NCBI GenBank assembly: GCA_030068145.1
Contig: JAPJBO010000064.1
Span: 407,447-471,446 of the forward strand
Reading direction: 5' to 3'
DNA: 64,000 bases
Source: Diplonema papillatum
Lineage: Eukaryota > Euglenozoa > Diplonemea > Diplonemida > Diplonemidae
Position 1 is the stretch's first letter; every line of letters starts with the position of its first letter. Below are positions 1 through 15,000 of this stretch, piece after piece. A program made the position numbers and the translations under genes. The notes under the pieces were generated by a model. It ran no database searches. It saw only the letters and a list, made by a program, of their open reading frames with translations, and was not told the origin of the DNA.

Positions 1-1
1 C

Positions 2-3000
2 TCCGGAGGAGGCATCTACGCCACAAAAAGCGTTTTGACGGTAAAGTCCCTGAAGATCCACGACTGCGACGCCGGAGCCAGTGGGGGTGGCGTTTACGCG
101 GATGCGGGGGTAGTGCTGGACGTAGACGAGATCACCGTTGCTCGGTGTGCGGCAACGTCAGCCGGAAGCCGCGGCGGAGGGGTCTTTTTGCACGAAGAGT
201 CAAAGCTGTCGGTTCGGTCTTTCATAGCTCGAAACTGTACTGCACAGAGCAAAGGAGGCGCAGCCTACCTGAACACCGCGAGTACGCTCGTCAGCAACTA
301 CTCATGGTTCGAGTCCTGCTCGGTGTTGGAGCACGGAGGTGCGATGTTCATGAACGCCCAAAGTTCTGCACACTTCACCTCTCTCAGCACCGTGGGCTGC
401 GCCGCGTCTTCCGCGAGTGGGGTGGGCGGGTCTATTTATACCGAGACTGGATCAGATTTTCAGGCCGACACTTGGAACGCAGTATGCAACACGGTAGGAT
501 CGAACATCGGCAATGACCTCTACTGCCGGTATCCGACGGAGGTTAATATCGCGACACTCATCATCCACGTCGCCGAAGGTGCGCGTAATCCGAAATCACC
601 TCTGCAGGTTCTACCTAGCAACGAATCGCACATCGTCATCAACAATGGAATTCTGTACACAAACGCGCTAACATACCCTGACCTTGCAGCAAACATGTTC
701 CTACAGACACTGTCGATCGAGCCAGCCCGCGGATGCCCGACCACGTCAGGATTATCCACATCCTGCGGGTTCACAACCTGCAATGAAACAACCAAAGAAC
801 TTTGTGAAGGAATCTCGGGCTGCATATGGGCTGACGGCGCTTGCAGTATACAAGCAGGGAAGAGCACGCTCACGTACACAATCGAGGACGGTATGTTGGA
901 AGAGACCAGCTTCACCGACACCCGTTTCTGGTATTCCGGCAGCTCGTTGGCAGCGTCAAGCAGTGCAGTAGCCAACGAGATATGCCAAGTTCTTTGCCAC
1001 GATGGAAAGGCTGGACGTTTGGCTCGCACAATTTCCGCAGAGGAAGCAGCCCGTCTTTCAGCTCTGCAGCCAGTGCGCGCAAATGGAATGCTTGACGGCT
1101 CGGATATTGCGGCCGAGGGATTGTGGAAATGGTCAAACGGAGTAGCGTTCTGGTCGTCAGATGTAGAGTGCCTCCAGGCGGACTGCCCGTGGGAAAACTC
1201 ACAAAGTGTTGCTGGAGATTACCTCTATTTATCATCCACTGGTACATGGAAGGCGGCAGCAATCGCGAAGCCGTTGCCATTCTTCTGTGAATTCCCGTGT
1301 GTTACTGACAACGATTGCAGCTTAAGTGGAGAATCGTGCCCGTACAAGTGCAACTTCAACGGCCGATGTGAATTGAACGGCGAGTGCTGCCAGCAGTTCG
1401 ATACAGATGTGGCGTGCAATTCGCTCAGTCCCGTTTGCGTATGGGGAGGAGGCACGTGCGAAGAGGTGAGCACCTGCAAGACGGTAAGAGACATAGCGCA
1501 ACTCTGCGCTCTCATGCTGAGTGATTCGTGTGCTGTCTGGGCCGGCAGGGGGTCTGGGGTGCAGGCTTTACCAAAGACATGCATCGCAACGCAATCGTTT
1601 GAACTGACGTGCGAGGACGGTGCAGACGCTATTGCTTGCCCTGCGGGTGACGACTGCTTTGCGATTGGACCCCTTAGTACGCACATACAGAATTTGTCAT
1701 TAATTCTCTCCTCGTGCAAGTTGTCAGGCCCCACCACTTTGTCTGGCAGGAAAGAAGGCTCATACACGCGAGAAGTTGTTCTGCGGGCCGTTACAGTTGA
1801 AGGTGCGCTATCCCTCGAAGAGTTCTCTAGTGTGGTTCTGGATCACGTTGCGGTAACAGGTACGGTTCCCGGCGCGTCCGCTGCTAAATTGGTTTCGATT
1901 GATTCAATCGTGGCAACAACGCTTCACTTACGATGCAGCCCCACCGGGCAAAAACCGGACTACGGCGGTGGATTGTATCTTTTGTCATCAAAGCTCGAAG
2001 CGAACGTCGTCGACGTGAAGAACTGCCACGCAGCCGGCCACGGAGGGGCGATCTACGTGTCCCTCAGCACAGCGAACATCAAGGTGATCACAGCCAAAAG
2101 CTGCACAGCGGGCACCAATGCAGGGGGTATTTACATCAACGCGGGCGGCGTCGTGGCAGGGACCGTGACAGTGGATAGCTGCGACGCCAGCACCGGCAGC
2201 GGTGGGGCAGCTTATCTGGACGTTGCGGCAGCGATGACGGCATCCTATTGGGTGGCGAGCAATTGTTCTTCGCGTTACGGTGGTGGGGCGGTATACATGA
2301 ACAAAGAAAGCTGGCTAAATAGCTCGTATGCGTGGTTCGAAAATTGCACGGCAGAGTTCTACGGGGGAGGTTTGTACATGAACACACGCGCCACTGCAGC
2401 GTTTGACGTGCTGAACACTCGATCCTGCAGCTGTACCTCAGCCCCCTCCAGTGGTGGTTCCGTTTATGCATACGAACAAAACAGCTTTGAAGCACACTCA
2501 TGGAACGCTGTTTGCAACTCTGTTGCTTCGGACCAAAGCAATGACCTGTACTGCAGCAATCCGGCTCGTATCGCCACCTTTCATTTGAATCTAGACATTA
2601 AAGAAGACAGCACCAATCCGAAGTCACCATTTGTCTGTCCGAAGGTTGCGATTGCGGCCGGTACGCTACACACGGACAGTCTAAGCGAAAGTGAGGTGGC
2701 GTCATCTGCATACAAGATGATGTCACTCAAACCCTCTCGCGGCTGTGGAACGCTGCGCGGCGCTTTAGCGTGTCAGCAGGAATCCATTTGCTTTGGAAGA
2801 CCTGAAACCTCATGTGAAGGAGACGGTATCTGCCAGTGGTTCGGTGAATGCGCGCCTTTGTTCACGGCATACGATGGAAAGCTCGAGGATTCCGTTCTAC
2901 TCCTGCCTGGTTTCTGGTACTCGAACAGCATTATTGCGGCCGACGTCCACGCTGCGAGCGACATGTGCAGAAGCCTGTGCGTTGATGGTAGAACCGGCCG

Positions 3001-6000
3001 CTTGGCTCGCGTGTTGTCATCAGACGAAGCGCAACGAATGAAAGTCCTTGCAGACACGACACAATTCGCGTACATCGACGGCTCCGATATCACGATGGCT
3101 GCAACATGGCAATGGTCCGACGGTTCGGTGTTTTATACATCTTCGACGTGCCAGCAATTGTCCTGCCCGTGGGGCCCTGGCTCGCCATCAAACGGGAATA
3201 GCAAGCACTATCTTCAGATCGCAGCGTCCCTTGCACTTTGGGTCGACCACCCAGGTGATGAACCAGCGCCGTTCTTCTGTGATTTCCCCTGTCTGGAAGA
3301 TTACCATTGCAACCTCAACGAGAACGATTGCACGTACATGTGCAGCACCCAGGGTAGGTGCGAATTGAACACGCAGTGTTGCACAGCCATAGACAGCGAA
3401 CTATCGTGCAAGAGCAGTACAGGCAACTGCGTTTGGGAAGCCGCATCTTCTGTGTGCGTTGATCGCCCTTGCCAGTTCGTCTTAGAGAGTGCATGCACGG
3501 GCGACGAGCGTTGCGAATGGTACGCTGACTGCGTCGACACTGCAAAGGGAAAGTGTACCGAAAAACAGTGCACGGCGACTAGCGAGGAGGCATGTTTCGC
3601 TGACGAGGCTTGTACCTGGGACGTGGCCCAGCAGACATGTTTGTTGTTTGGCTGTGCGCGGTACCCGGGTGAACAATGCTGCAGTCTGAGCAAGTACTGC
3701 AACTGGGTCGAAAACACGTGCGTGCAGAAGCCTTCATGTAGAGAGGTTGACGGCGGAGACTGGAGGTTGGTGAGGCACTTGCACGCGAACGATTCAACGT
3801 TCTACATGACGAACGACGACTTGGCGGGCACGTGGTCTTCTGGCACTCGGTCTGGAAACTCGTTCGCAGCTGAGACAACAAGCACGACGTTTTCCGTGCA
3901 ATTCAGCAGTGACGTGTTCAACCAGTTCCTGTTCTCGACAGGAACATGCGAGACATGGTTGGTCGTCAACAAAGATGAGCTGCTTCCTGGACAAGACTAC
4001 GAAGGGGACCGGTGTGTGGTCACCAGCAGTGCCCAGCAGCAGCCGCACTACGCCTCGTGGCAGCTGCGTGATAAACACGCGGAAGAGCCGATGGTTTCAA
4101 TTCGCAGTGTTGGCGATAACAACCTGCACGACATCCTGTACGCAGAAGACGGGTTCAGCACTGCATTGAACGGTGCATTGCTGCGAGCAGAAGGCGGGTT
4201 AAACGTCTGGATACGAAACAACGCGGTTGTCCCCTCAAGCAGCGCATGCTCCGACGCGGGGGCTACGCCGATGCCCCAACCTGCAGACAGATGCTTCAAG
4301 GTAGCAGTGTGCTCCCCGTTTGACACAGAGGTCGCCTGCTTGCAGGAGAGGCTCTGCATATGGAAAGAAACGCTATCGTCAGTCGTTGCTCGTGGCAAAT
4401 GTGTGCCTCGCTTTTCAATTGGCGACGGTTTGAAAGAGTCACCCGCTAAGCTGGACGTGGAATTCTGGTACTCGAACAATGTAACGACAGGTAGCGCGCA
4501 GGCAGCCGACATCTGTCGCGTACTGTGTGAAAATGGGCGTCAGGGACGACTCGCGCAGGTGCTTACTGCAAACGAGCTTGCTCGACTATCCGATTTGCGG
4601 CAGGCGGCAGCCAACAACGGCACACGAGCTTTCATCGATGGAACGGATGCCGAACATGAAGGCAGGTGGACCTGGTCAGATGAGAGCGTGCTGTGGGATT
4701 CGAAACGGGGCTGCCAGCAGGCAATATGCCCTTGGTCTTCTCCTCCGGATGCTGCAGGGCACACATTGGCTCTGTCGGATAGCGGGAGTTGGGTTGTTGC
4801 CAGCGAAGAAGACGCGTTGCCATTTTTCTGTGAGTTTGGTTGTGCAAGTGACGACGAGTGCGCCAGCGATGAGGTGTGCAAACAAGGCCGCTGCATACCG
4901 GGCAGTCGTTGCTCAGCAGAAAACTGCGGCGGTCTATCGTTGGCAAGCTGCGAAAGCAACGCCTTGTGCAGATGGGACACTTCGGGTTGCGCAGCAAAGC
5001 ACAGTGTAGATAACGGGGTGCAGGAGGCGAAAACATACCCCGACATTCAATTTTGGTTTTCTTCGAAAGCTGTTACGGCGGATGTTGTGACTGCTGCACA
5101 GGCATGTGCATCATTGTGCACCGATAGCGGCCGTGCAGGGCGCTTGGCACGCGTGTTGTCGGCAGACGAAACCTTGCGGTTGTTGTTGATCGGTGCAGGA
5201 GAGAAAGGCTGGCTAGACGGCACCGATGGTGGCAGCAGCTCTCAAACGTGGGAGTGGTCAGACGGGACGGCATTTTGGACTTCATCATCATCCCGTGGCT
5301 GTTTGCAGGGATGGTGTCCTTGGGCCGGCGGTGAGCCGAGCAGCTCTGTGACTGCGAGCAGCTTCCTCGAGGTTGGCGCAACGGGGGCATGGAGCGACGA
5401 AAGCGGTGACACCAACCTTGCATTCTTTTGCGAGTTCCCGTGTGTAAATAACTATGACTGCAATTCCAACGGTGAGTTCTGCCCTTCGAAGTGCAATTCT
5501 CAAGGTAGATGCGAAGTGAATGCGCAGTGTGGTACGGCGGTGCATTGCGATTCGTACCAGTCAGAGGTGTTGTGCTTCAGCAGCCAACAGCCTGTCTGTG
5601 CGTGGCATCAGCAGGCTGGCGAGAGAGGCACATGCGTTGACCTGTCTTGCCAGCATTCGATCGAAGCAACTTGCAATGCAGCTGCAAACTGTGAGTGGAG
5701 CACCGAGTGTTATGAAGAAGGGAGTGGCGCTTGTGTTCAGAAACGTTGCACTGCAGCGAACAAGGTGATGTGCACTGCTGATGCGCGGTGCGTCTGGTCA
5801 CTACAGGATGGGTGCAAGTACGCAAAATGTAGCCAGCATGTAACTGAGCGGTGTTGTGGGCATGATGTGACTTGCGAATGGGATGTGACGAATGCCCCAG
5901 CGTACTGTGTGCAGAAAGAGTGCACGGCAGCGCACACGACAGAGGCAACCTGCGATAAAGACTCTTCTTGCATGTGGACACAAGGTGCTGAAGGGCAATG

Positions 6001-9000
6001 CACAGAGGTAGTGTGTAACGGAGCTCAGGAGTGTGAGTGCAGGATTGCTAATGGGTGTTCGTGGAACAAGAAGACAACGAAATGTGGTCATTCGGAGTTC
6101 GGTTTGTGTCCTACGATGGATTTGGCAGTGTTGATTGGCGGGTCATCTTCGGTTGGGCAGCGTTATGGACGGCATCCCCATGGATTCTTTGCTTTGACAA
6201 GTGCCATCAATGACTGGTTGCGCAAGCTTCCTTTGACTGGTGAAGCAGCGGGAGCTTCTGCTGACCCTAACGCGGCAGGCGTCCGTGTTGCTTTGGTGCA
6301 GTACGCCGGAACCCTTCAAGGGTATGCACTCAAGAGTCAGGCACGTCCGGGCATAGGCACAGGTGGATTCTTTTCGGGGTTGTACAGCGAGCTTGCTAGT
6401 GACGTGACGTACCTGGAATCGCAGTTCCTGAAGGGGGACAACCTCTTGGTGAAGGAAGGTCTCAGTGCTGTAAAGAACACTTTCGACCTCACCCACGCTG
6501 GGCGGAAGAAGGTGTTGATTGTAATAGCAAATGATGTCATCCCCGATGCTTTAGATGCGGCTGTTAACGCAACGCTCAAACAACTCTCAGATGTCGAGGT
6601 TTTTGGAGTACTTTTACAGCATCCGACGCAGAAGGCACAAGAAAATGATACAGAGGTTTCGTTAAACACAATGGTTTCCTCTCCTCAAACCGATCATGTG
6701 GTTAATTTGCAAGTGGATGAGATATCTACTCTGCTGGCATCTGTGTGTAATCCGAACCACAAGTTCGGGAAACTTCTTTCCATGTCGTCAACAAATGTGC
6801 CGGATCAGGACGCGCAAAAGCCATGTAGCTTGTACACGGAGAGCAACCTGTGTGCTAAAGATTCAGGTTGCGTCTGGAGTGGGATTGGTCAACAGTGTCT
6901 CGACTCTGAGTGTATCAGGCTCTGTGGCAAAGATCAGTGTGAAGCAGCGGCCGCGGCAGAACACTTGTGCGTCTGGAACGCGCAAGAAAACCGTTGTCAG
7001 AAGGAGTCAGTGTGTGCCTTTACAGATGAGAACACGTGTGAAGCAGCCACGCTGCATGACTGCATGTGGACGGGAAGCGGCGAGTGTGAATTGGCGCCGT
7101 GTACATGGAACAAAGAGGAGTACGCTTGCATAGCCGATGCAACGGCGGATTGCACATGGTGGGACAGAAACGGAGAGACAGGATGCATCGTGACACCCTG
7201 CATTGGTCATACATATGTGGAATGCATAATGGCCGACAAATGCGATATGGTAGAGGACGCGTGCGAAGCGATGTCAGGTTCTGTTCTGCCATCGTGCCGT
7301 GTGGCAAAGTGCTCGGTGTACGTGTCTCCGGCAAACTGCGTGACAGATCCCCGCTGCGAGTGGACAGGTCAGTGCCAGACTAAACCGTGTGCAGAGTATG
7401 GGGATGAGCTTTGCTGTGAAAAGCATCTACAATGCGACTGGGACACTTCGACGGCACCTCCGACATGTCAACAAGATATTTGCTACACGCTTGCGTCGTC
7501 GGAAGCCCAATGCAGGGCGCACTCTCAGTGCATGTGGTCGTTCTCCACGTGTGTGAAGTTCAACTGCAAATTGTTTGAGTCTCAATGCGACTGCAATCAA
7601 AAGGAGGCGTGTTATTGGAAGCGTGATTTGACTACCGATGACTGGAACGCGACGTCGACAAAGCAGGGTGGACAGTGCGTTGCAGCCAATTATGGAATGT
7701 GTCCAACGATGGACGTCGTCATTGTGTTCGACGGGTCCTTGCAATCAAGCACTCAATACGGTCGCCACCCCAATGGGTTCAACGGCATAATTGAAGCTAT
7801 GCGAAGGTGGGCGGAGAAGCTACCGCTGAGTTTCAGTACTGATGGACGAAATCAGTCAGAGTTGCCACCTGCTGTTGTGCGACTGGCTTTTGCACAGTTT
7901 TCAAACTCGTCAGCTGAGAGCGGACAGGTTGCAACTGCAGAGGACACCGGACTAACTGGCAATTGGTCCGAGCTGGTAAGCAATCTGAACTGGCACGAAG
8001 ATAATATGCTTGGGGGTACGGCAGTTATTACAGGAGGTCTAGAAAAGGCTGCATCCATATTCGACCAGACGCCTGTCGGCAACGAAAACAGCCGACAGCG
8101 CCTGTTGCTCATGGTCGTTGCGGGAGATTTCGAAGCCAGCGAGACAAAGAATGCACTGGATAGGATGGATGTACTGGAGGTGCAACGTTTCGGGTTGGTG
8201 GTACGCAAGTCACAGGCAGAAACCAACCCCGAGACGATTGCACTGGGGAAACTGAGAACACTGGCATCTGCAGAGCAAGTCAACCACACACTTAGTATTA
8301 CAGTTGATGATCTAGGTGATGCGCTGAGCAGTTTGTGCGATGTTCATGCACAGTGGGGAAAGTACGTGTCTACGCACTCGCCTTCAACACCGTCTGATGA
8401 GCACTTACCGTGTCTTGTCTACACATCGCAGATGCCGTGCGAAGCAGACAGCGGGTGCAAGTGGGACAGCTGGGTGTGTTCGAACTCAGATTGTGTCTAT
8501 GCGTGCGACCCTGATGCGTGCGAAGCCATCACTTCGGACAACTGCACATGGGCTGGTGTGGGCTGCAGAAACACACCTGTTGTAGACTGTCGCTGCAAGT
8601 ATGAGGACGCGGATGTAGCGGCAAACAAGCATTTGTGCGAAAATGATGATGCATGCTGGTGGAATGACGCGTCCTTGAGCTGCCAGATAGACGACTGCCG
8701 TGCTGGATCCATGGGGCACGAAGGATGCTTGCTATTCGGGCAGTTGTGCGCGGACGATGATCACACGCCGTGCAGTGACGACTGGTACTGCAAATGCACA
8801 GCACCATCGGTTAGCAAGGTTGTGACGAAGCATTGGGCAGCCGAGTGCCATCTGTACGAGTGCATCGCAAAGTGCGAAACATGTGCGGAAGGATCGTGCG
8901 GTGCTGAGCAGGTGTGCACCGATCCGGATACCTCCGAGACCTCGCTGGCGGATTGGGAGTGCAAATGTCAGTTGCCTTACTCGGGATCAGCGGTTGCGAC

Positions 9001-12000
9001 AGCAGCTGTGTGTCGCATCGATGAATGCGAAGAGAAATGTGATCATTGCGAAAACAAGGCTTGCGACGGCCCTCTAAATCAGATATGTATTGATCCGGAC
9101 CATTCGAAGAAAGGCGACTGGATGTGCGAGTGCCCGCCTCCAAGCAGCAAGTCGCAGGTAGGACACGCAGTGTCGGACTGTAACTTTGACGAGTGCCAAC
9201 TGCACAATCAAACTTGTGTGATCGCGGGTCAAGACTGCTTCGACGTCGACGAATCGACACTCGGGGACTGGACGTGTGTGTGTAAGCTACCTTCCCACGG
9301 CTTTGGTATTGCGGAGCGTGCAAATTGTACCATTGATGAATGCGAAGAATCATGCGACACGTGCGAGGAAGGCCTGTGCGGTACTGGGCTTGTGCAACAA
9401 ACTTGCAACGATCCAGATACGAAGGCGCATTCGCTGTCGGACTGGACGTGTACATGCGGCACGACGTCAGGAAAAGCAATCGCGCGGCGTGCAAATTGTC
9501 CTTACGACGAGTGCGCCGAAGTATGTGCGACGTGCGCCAATGAAACATGTACAAGCGAGGGACAATTATGCAACGACCCGGGAGCAATGACCATGTCGTT
9601 GTCGGATTGGACGTGCAAATGTCCACTACCGGCATTGAATACTTCTCTGCTGTCTGCAGTTGTGTCATGTGATGTGAACGAGTGTGCGCTGTTTACTGCG
9701 GCAAACATTTGTGCAGAAGTCAACCAGACCTGCTTCGATCCGAGTGCAAATCAGACAGACGATTGGCAGTGCACTTGTGTTTTCCCTCTGACAGGCAGCG
9801 CTGTGGCGAGTGGGGCTGACTGTTTCATTGATGAATGCGCTGCGGAGTGCTCCACGTGCGAGAACGGCGCATGTAACAAGGACAGTCCTGTGCAGCAGTC
9901 ATGCAACGACCCGGATACGAGTGCAAAGGCACTGTCAGACTGGGTTTGCACATGTGCGGCAAGCAGCGCTGTTGCGAGGTCAGCCAACTGCGACTTTGAC
10001 GAATGCACTGCCAACTGCACCACGTGCGAACTCGGAGTTTGCGCAGCGAATTGGCAGACATGTCATGATCCAAAGATGAAGTCGAAGTCTGTCGGTGATT
10101 GGTTCTGCTCTTGTCCTGCTCCATCGCAGGCCACTCACATGGGCGGAGCTGTTGATTCGTGTGCTTTTGACGAATGCGTGGTGCACAACGCGACTTGTTC
10201 GAATGTAGATCAAGATTGTGTGGATGTCGATACGGGGGCGGGCGGAGATGATTGGGAATGCGTATGCAGACTGCCAGCTGAAGGAAGAAACACCGCTGGC
10301 GTGGCGTCATGCGTCATAGACGAATGTGAAGCGACATGCGAGACATGCGAGAACAATGTATGCTCCAATGCGAAGCCTGCGCAGCTGTGCGACGACTTGA
10401 ACAGCGGAGCGCAGTCGTTGAGAGACTGGGTGTGCAAATGTGGACTCGACAGCAACAGTAGCAAGAGCCGGGTTACAGGCTTGGCAGACTGTCCTCTAGA
10501 CGAGTGTTCGGTCACCTGCGCATCGTGTTCGAACCAGACCTGTGAAGTGGCAAATCAAAGGTGTCATGATCTACGGCCATCAGCTTTATCGTTAGGTGAC
10601 TGGACGTGCATATGTCGTGAGGGAGGATCGAACAGGTCTGAAACAGCTGCGGCAGTCGGGGATTGCTCCTTCAACGAGTGCGATAAGCAATGGGCAACGT
10701 GCAGCCGCGCTGGGCAGCATTGTGTTGATTCGAACCTTTTGCGTGCGAACGATTGGGAGTGTGTCTGTTTGACACCGGCCACAGGATCAGCAACCATGGG
10801 GGTAGCGCAGTGTGTGCTTGATGAATGTGAAGCTAACTGCACCACCTGCGAGAATGGTGCGTGCGATGAGACGGGCGACATAGTGAAGCAAACGTGCACT
10901 GATCCAAACCAAAATGCTATGGCAACGTCCGACTGGATGTGCGCCTGTGACAGTCTGTCAAACCGAACGGCGCTTGGCGGGAGAGCGGACTGTCCATTCG
11001 ATGAATGCGTTGCAACGTGCAGCAGCTGTGCGGAGACAACGTGTTTCATGGCTAACCAGACCTGCGTCGACGTCAACGCCATGTCCAGCTCGCTTGGAGA
11101 TTGGATTTGTGTGTGCAAACCGCCTGCGATGAGCAAAAGTGCAACGGCGGCAGCTGTGCTCGATTGCTCACACGATGAGTGCTCTGATACAAACCATGCG
11201 GCCACTTGTGAGGCAGCCGACCAAGTGTGTGTCGATGCAGACATGCTGGTGATGGGGGACTGGATGTGTGAGTGCAAGGATCCATTCAGCGGGGGCGCGT
11301 TTGAGTCTGTCGCTGCGTGTTATGTTGACGAGTGTGCCGCGGCATGTCCCTCATGTCACGATGGAGAGTGCACAGCAGCAGGTCAATACTGTGAAGATGT
11401 GAACAACAGTTCGATGTCGCTGTCTGACTGGTTGTGTATGTGTAATGAACCGACCACCGGAAGCGCAGTGGGGACGGCAGCTCATTGTGTGCTGGACGAA
11501 TGCGATGGAGACTGCGCACACTGTGAGCTCGGAGAATGCTCACGCAAAAATCAAACGTGCCACGATCCAAACACGACGGCTTTGGCTACGTCAGACTGGA
11601 CTTGCTCGTGTCGCCCGCCGGCAGTAGGAAGCAACCCGCAGGGTGCTGTTGATAGTTGCGTTGTCGATGAGTGCGCGTTAGCAGAAAATGAGGATGTTTG
11701 CCTCCACCATGGACAAGCATGTGTCGACCCCAGCACTGACGAAGGCAGCATGGACGACTGGGAATGTCACTGCATAGTGCCTCCTGCTGATGAGCCGTCC
11801 AAAGCAGTGGCAGCAGCGGCCGTGTGCCATTATTCAGGTGAATGCGCGACAGATAACGATGCTCGGCTATGCACGGAGCTTGGTCACTTGTGCTACGATC
11901 CAAATCAAAGCAACTCGTCAGTTGGCGACTGGGAGTGCCAGTGCACGCCGCCTCTCCGGGGCGCACGCGGCAACGCAACGTCCGATATTAAGTGCGTGCT

Positions 12001-15000
12001 TGACGAGTGCAACGAAACCTGCAGCTCGTGTGCTGCGACTCCTTCTTCTCCTCTTAACGCGTGTGAAGTCCAAGGGCAAACATGCGTTGACCCGGACATG
12101 ACGCAGCTCCACGACTGGATATGCAAATGCCCGGCACCTTCAAAAATGTCAAGTGTGGGACGCCCAGCCGCTGAATGCTTAATTGACGAGTGCGGCGAAG
12201 AGCTGTGTGCCACGTGCGCCAAGGGTATATGCTCTGATGCCAACCAGCTCTGCACCGACCCCGACACAAACGTCTCGTCGTTGTCTGACTGGACTTGTTC
12301 ATGCAAAGCGGGTATCGGGCTTGCCACTGCTCGAGCGGCGCTGTGCATTTGTGACGAGTGCCTCAAAACAACAGTGTGTGCTGAAGCAAATCAGACATGC
12401 TACGACGTCAACACAACGTGTGCTGACGAAAGCGAGGCCGGCGACTTCCATTGCGAGTGCAAGTTACCGTTGTATGGATTTGGTGTTGGCATCGTTGCGC
12501 CATGTGGGGTCAATGAATGCGAGGAGCATAACATTACGTGCATCGAGAGTGGGCAGGTGTGCTACGATCCCGATGGATCGGTGCTTGGTGACTGGGGCTG
12601 CGAGTGCCCGAGTCCAGCATCGGGCTCCGCTTCGGGACGAGTGGCTGACTGCTTCCTAGATGAGTGCACAGCGGAGTGCTTTCATTGTGAAAACGGTGTG
12701 TGCAGTTCTCACAGCAGCCGTCAGCGATGTTTTGATCCGGACACAAATGCTAGCTCTACAAATGACTGGACGTGTATGTGCGTGGAACCTGCCATAGGCA
12801 AAGCAACCGGTAAAGCAGCAACATGCGTTTGCGACGAATGTTTGACGTCACTTGTATGCGAGCTGGCAGACCAACTATGTCGGGACCCAAACACTACTTG
12901 CCAGGCTGATTCTACTAACGACTTTTTGTGCGTATGCTCGTTCCCCAAGACGGGGCAGGCGACGGCGCAACCCGCTACATGTGCTGTTGACGAATGCTCG
13001 GACAACGCACACATTTGTGAGGATGCAGGGCAGGCGTGCCGCGATCTCGACGAAGGCAAAAGTAACGATTGGGTGTGCGAGTGCCCCACTCCATCAAGCG
13101 GTCTTGAAATCATGAAACCTGCTGACTGCTTCATCAACGAGTGCCAACAAAACTGTTCTCACTGCTCGAACAGGCAGTGCGAGCTGGTCGGACAGACATG
13201 TAACGACCCTGACGAGTATTCGATTCGAGACTGGACATGTACGTGTCTGCCACCAGGCAAGGGTGAAGCAACTGAACAGATTGCTACATGTATCTGTGAT
13301 GAATGCTTGACACAGGCAGTATGCGATGATGCACTGCAGACGTGCTACGACAGGAACACTACTTGTGGTGGACTCGCACCCGACTTTGAATGCAGCTGCA
13401 AGCCGCCAGAGATAGGAATGGCAATTGGTGATGTTGCGGTGTGTGGAAACGATGAGTGCGTTACCAAGGCGTCGACATGTATCGATGCAGGACAGACTTG
13501 TGAAGACTATGAACCCGCCACTCTTGGCACATGGCAATGCGTGTGTCCTCTTCCAGCCTCGGGTGTAGAACTGATGGCACCTGCCAGTTGTGTCCTCAAC
13601 GAGTGCGACACGAATTGCACACACTGCGCAAATGGAATGTGTGAGGTAGCTGGACAAATCTGCATGGATCTTAGCGACGCGTCTGACGATTGGATGTGCT
13701 TGTGTTCAGAGGGAACAGGAAAAGCTACAGGCGAAGCTGCGGAATGCGTGTGTGATGAGTGCTTGACAGATACTACCTGCGGAGATGCCGGCCAGATATG
13801 CAAGGATACAAACACAACATGCCATAGTGGCAAACTACCTGACTTTGTGTGTGCTTGCGAGCTACCAGAGACAGGCACCGCCACAGCGCAAACCGCTTCT
13901 TGTGAACTTGATGAATGCTCCAGCAACGAGGTCATTTGCACAAGTGTCAACCAAACATGCCACGATGCTGATCGAACAACGTCCAACAACTGGGTTTGTC
14001 GCTGCCCCAAGCCGTCAGATGCAGAGGAAACGACAGGACCTGCCACCTGTGTTTACAGTCTCGATGAGTGCATCGAAACTTGCGAACACTGCGCGAACGA
14101 AGTTTGCAGTGCAGTAGGTCAGCGGTGCAATGATCCGGACAACAGTTCAATTTCGACTCATGACTGGACATGCTCTTGCAAAAGTCCTGCGACTGGAACG
14201 GCCACAGGTCGTGCGGCACCGTGTGCTTGTGACGACTGTCTGCAGGTGACAGTTTGCTCAGATGTGGGACAGTCATGCTTCGACACAAATACAACGTGCC
14301 ATGACGGGACAGCAAGTGACTTCGAATGTGTGTGCAAAACGCCTTACGCCGGTGCTGCCACAGCAAAACCAGCCGAGTGTGGAATAGATGAGTGCGCTTT
14401 GTATGGGAACATCTGCAAGAGGGTAGGTCAGGTGTGTGTCGAGCCCAATGTGTCAGATCTAATTGACTGGCAGTGTCACTGCCCACCTGGAGCCCTCGGT
14501 GATGTGGGCTTGCAAGAGGCAGCCAATAATTGTGTACTGGATGAATGTGAAAGCAGCTGTAGTACATGCGCAAATGAAACATGCACCGTGGCAGGGCAAA
14601 GCTGTTTCGATACAGACACCGACTTATTCAGTCCGAATGACTGGATTTGTAAGTGCTTGGCGCCGTCGATGAGTCAAGCATCCCTGCGACCGGCTGTGTG
14701 CCGTGTCGATGAATGTACTGACAATCCATGCGTAAACGGGTGTGAAGCAGGATCGTTCAATTGCTTGCAGACCTGTCGCGATGCAAACACAAGTGCAGCA
14801 AGTTTTGGTGACTGGAAGTGTATCTGCCCGGCATCCAACGTCACTTCGATTGGCAGTCCTGCTGACTGCAGTTCCGAGGTTTATCTATCTCCTGCACCTA
14901 CTGACGTAGACTGTGCGCTTTTTTCCGCAATTGACGAATGCTCCCAGTCAGCTCAATGCGAATGGAAAGCAGGCACCTGTGTCGCAATTGACTGTGACTT

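Noticed and set aside
2-2560. Bacterial (chlamydial Pmp or autotransporter) origin of the contig
   Set aside because: GG-x-Y/F repeats resemble Pmp proteins, but the gene continues into C-type-lectin-like, vWA and EGF-like domains, and the window has 18S rRNA, LINEs and SL sequence, so it is eukaryotic.
8811-9668. Long minus-strand frames opposite the giant gene (for example 285, 237 and 211 codons)
   Set aside because: They mirror the periodic DEC repeat on the coding strand; their 'repeats' are reverse images of the EGF-like units.
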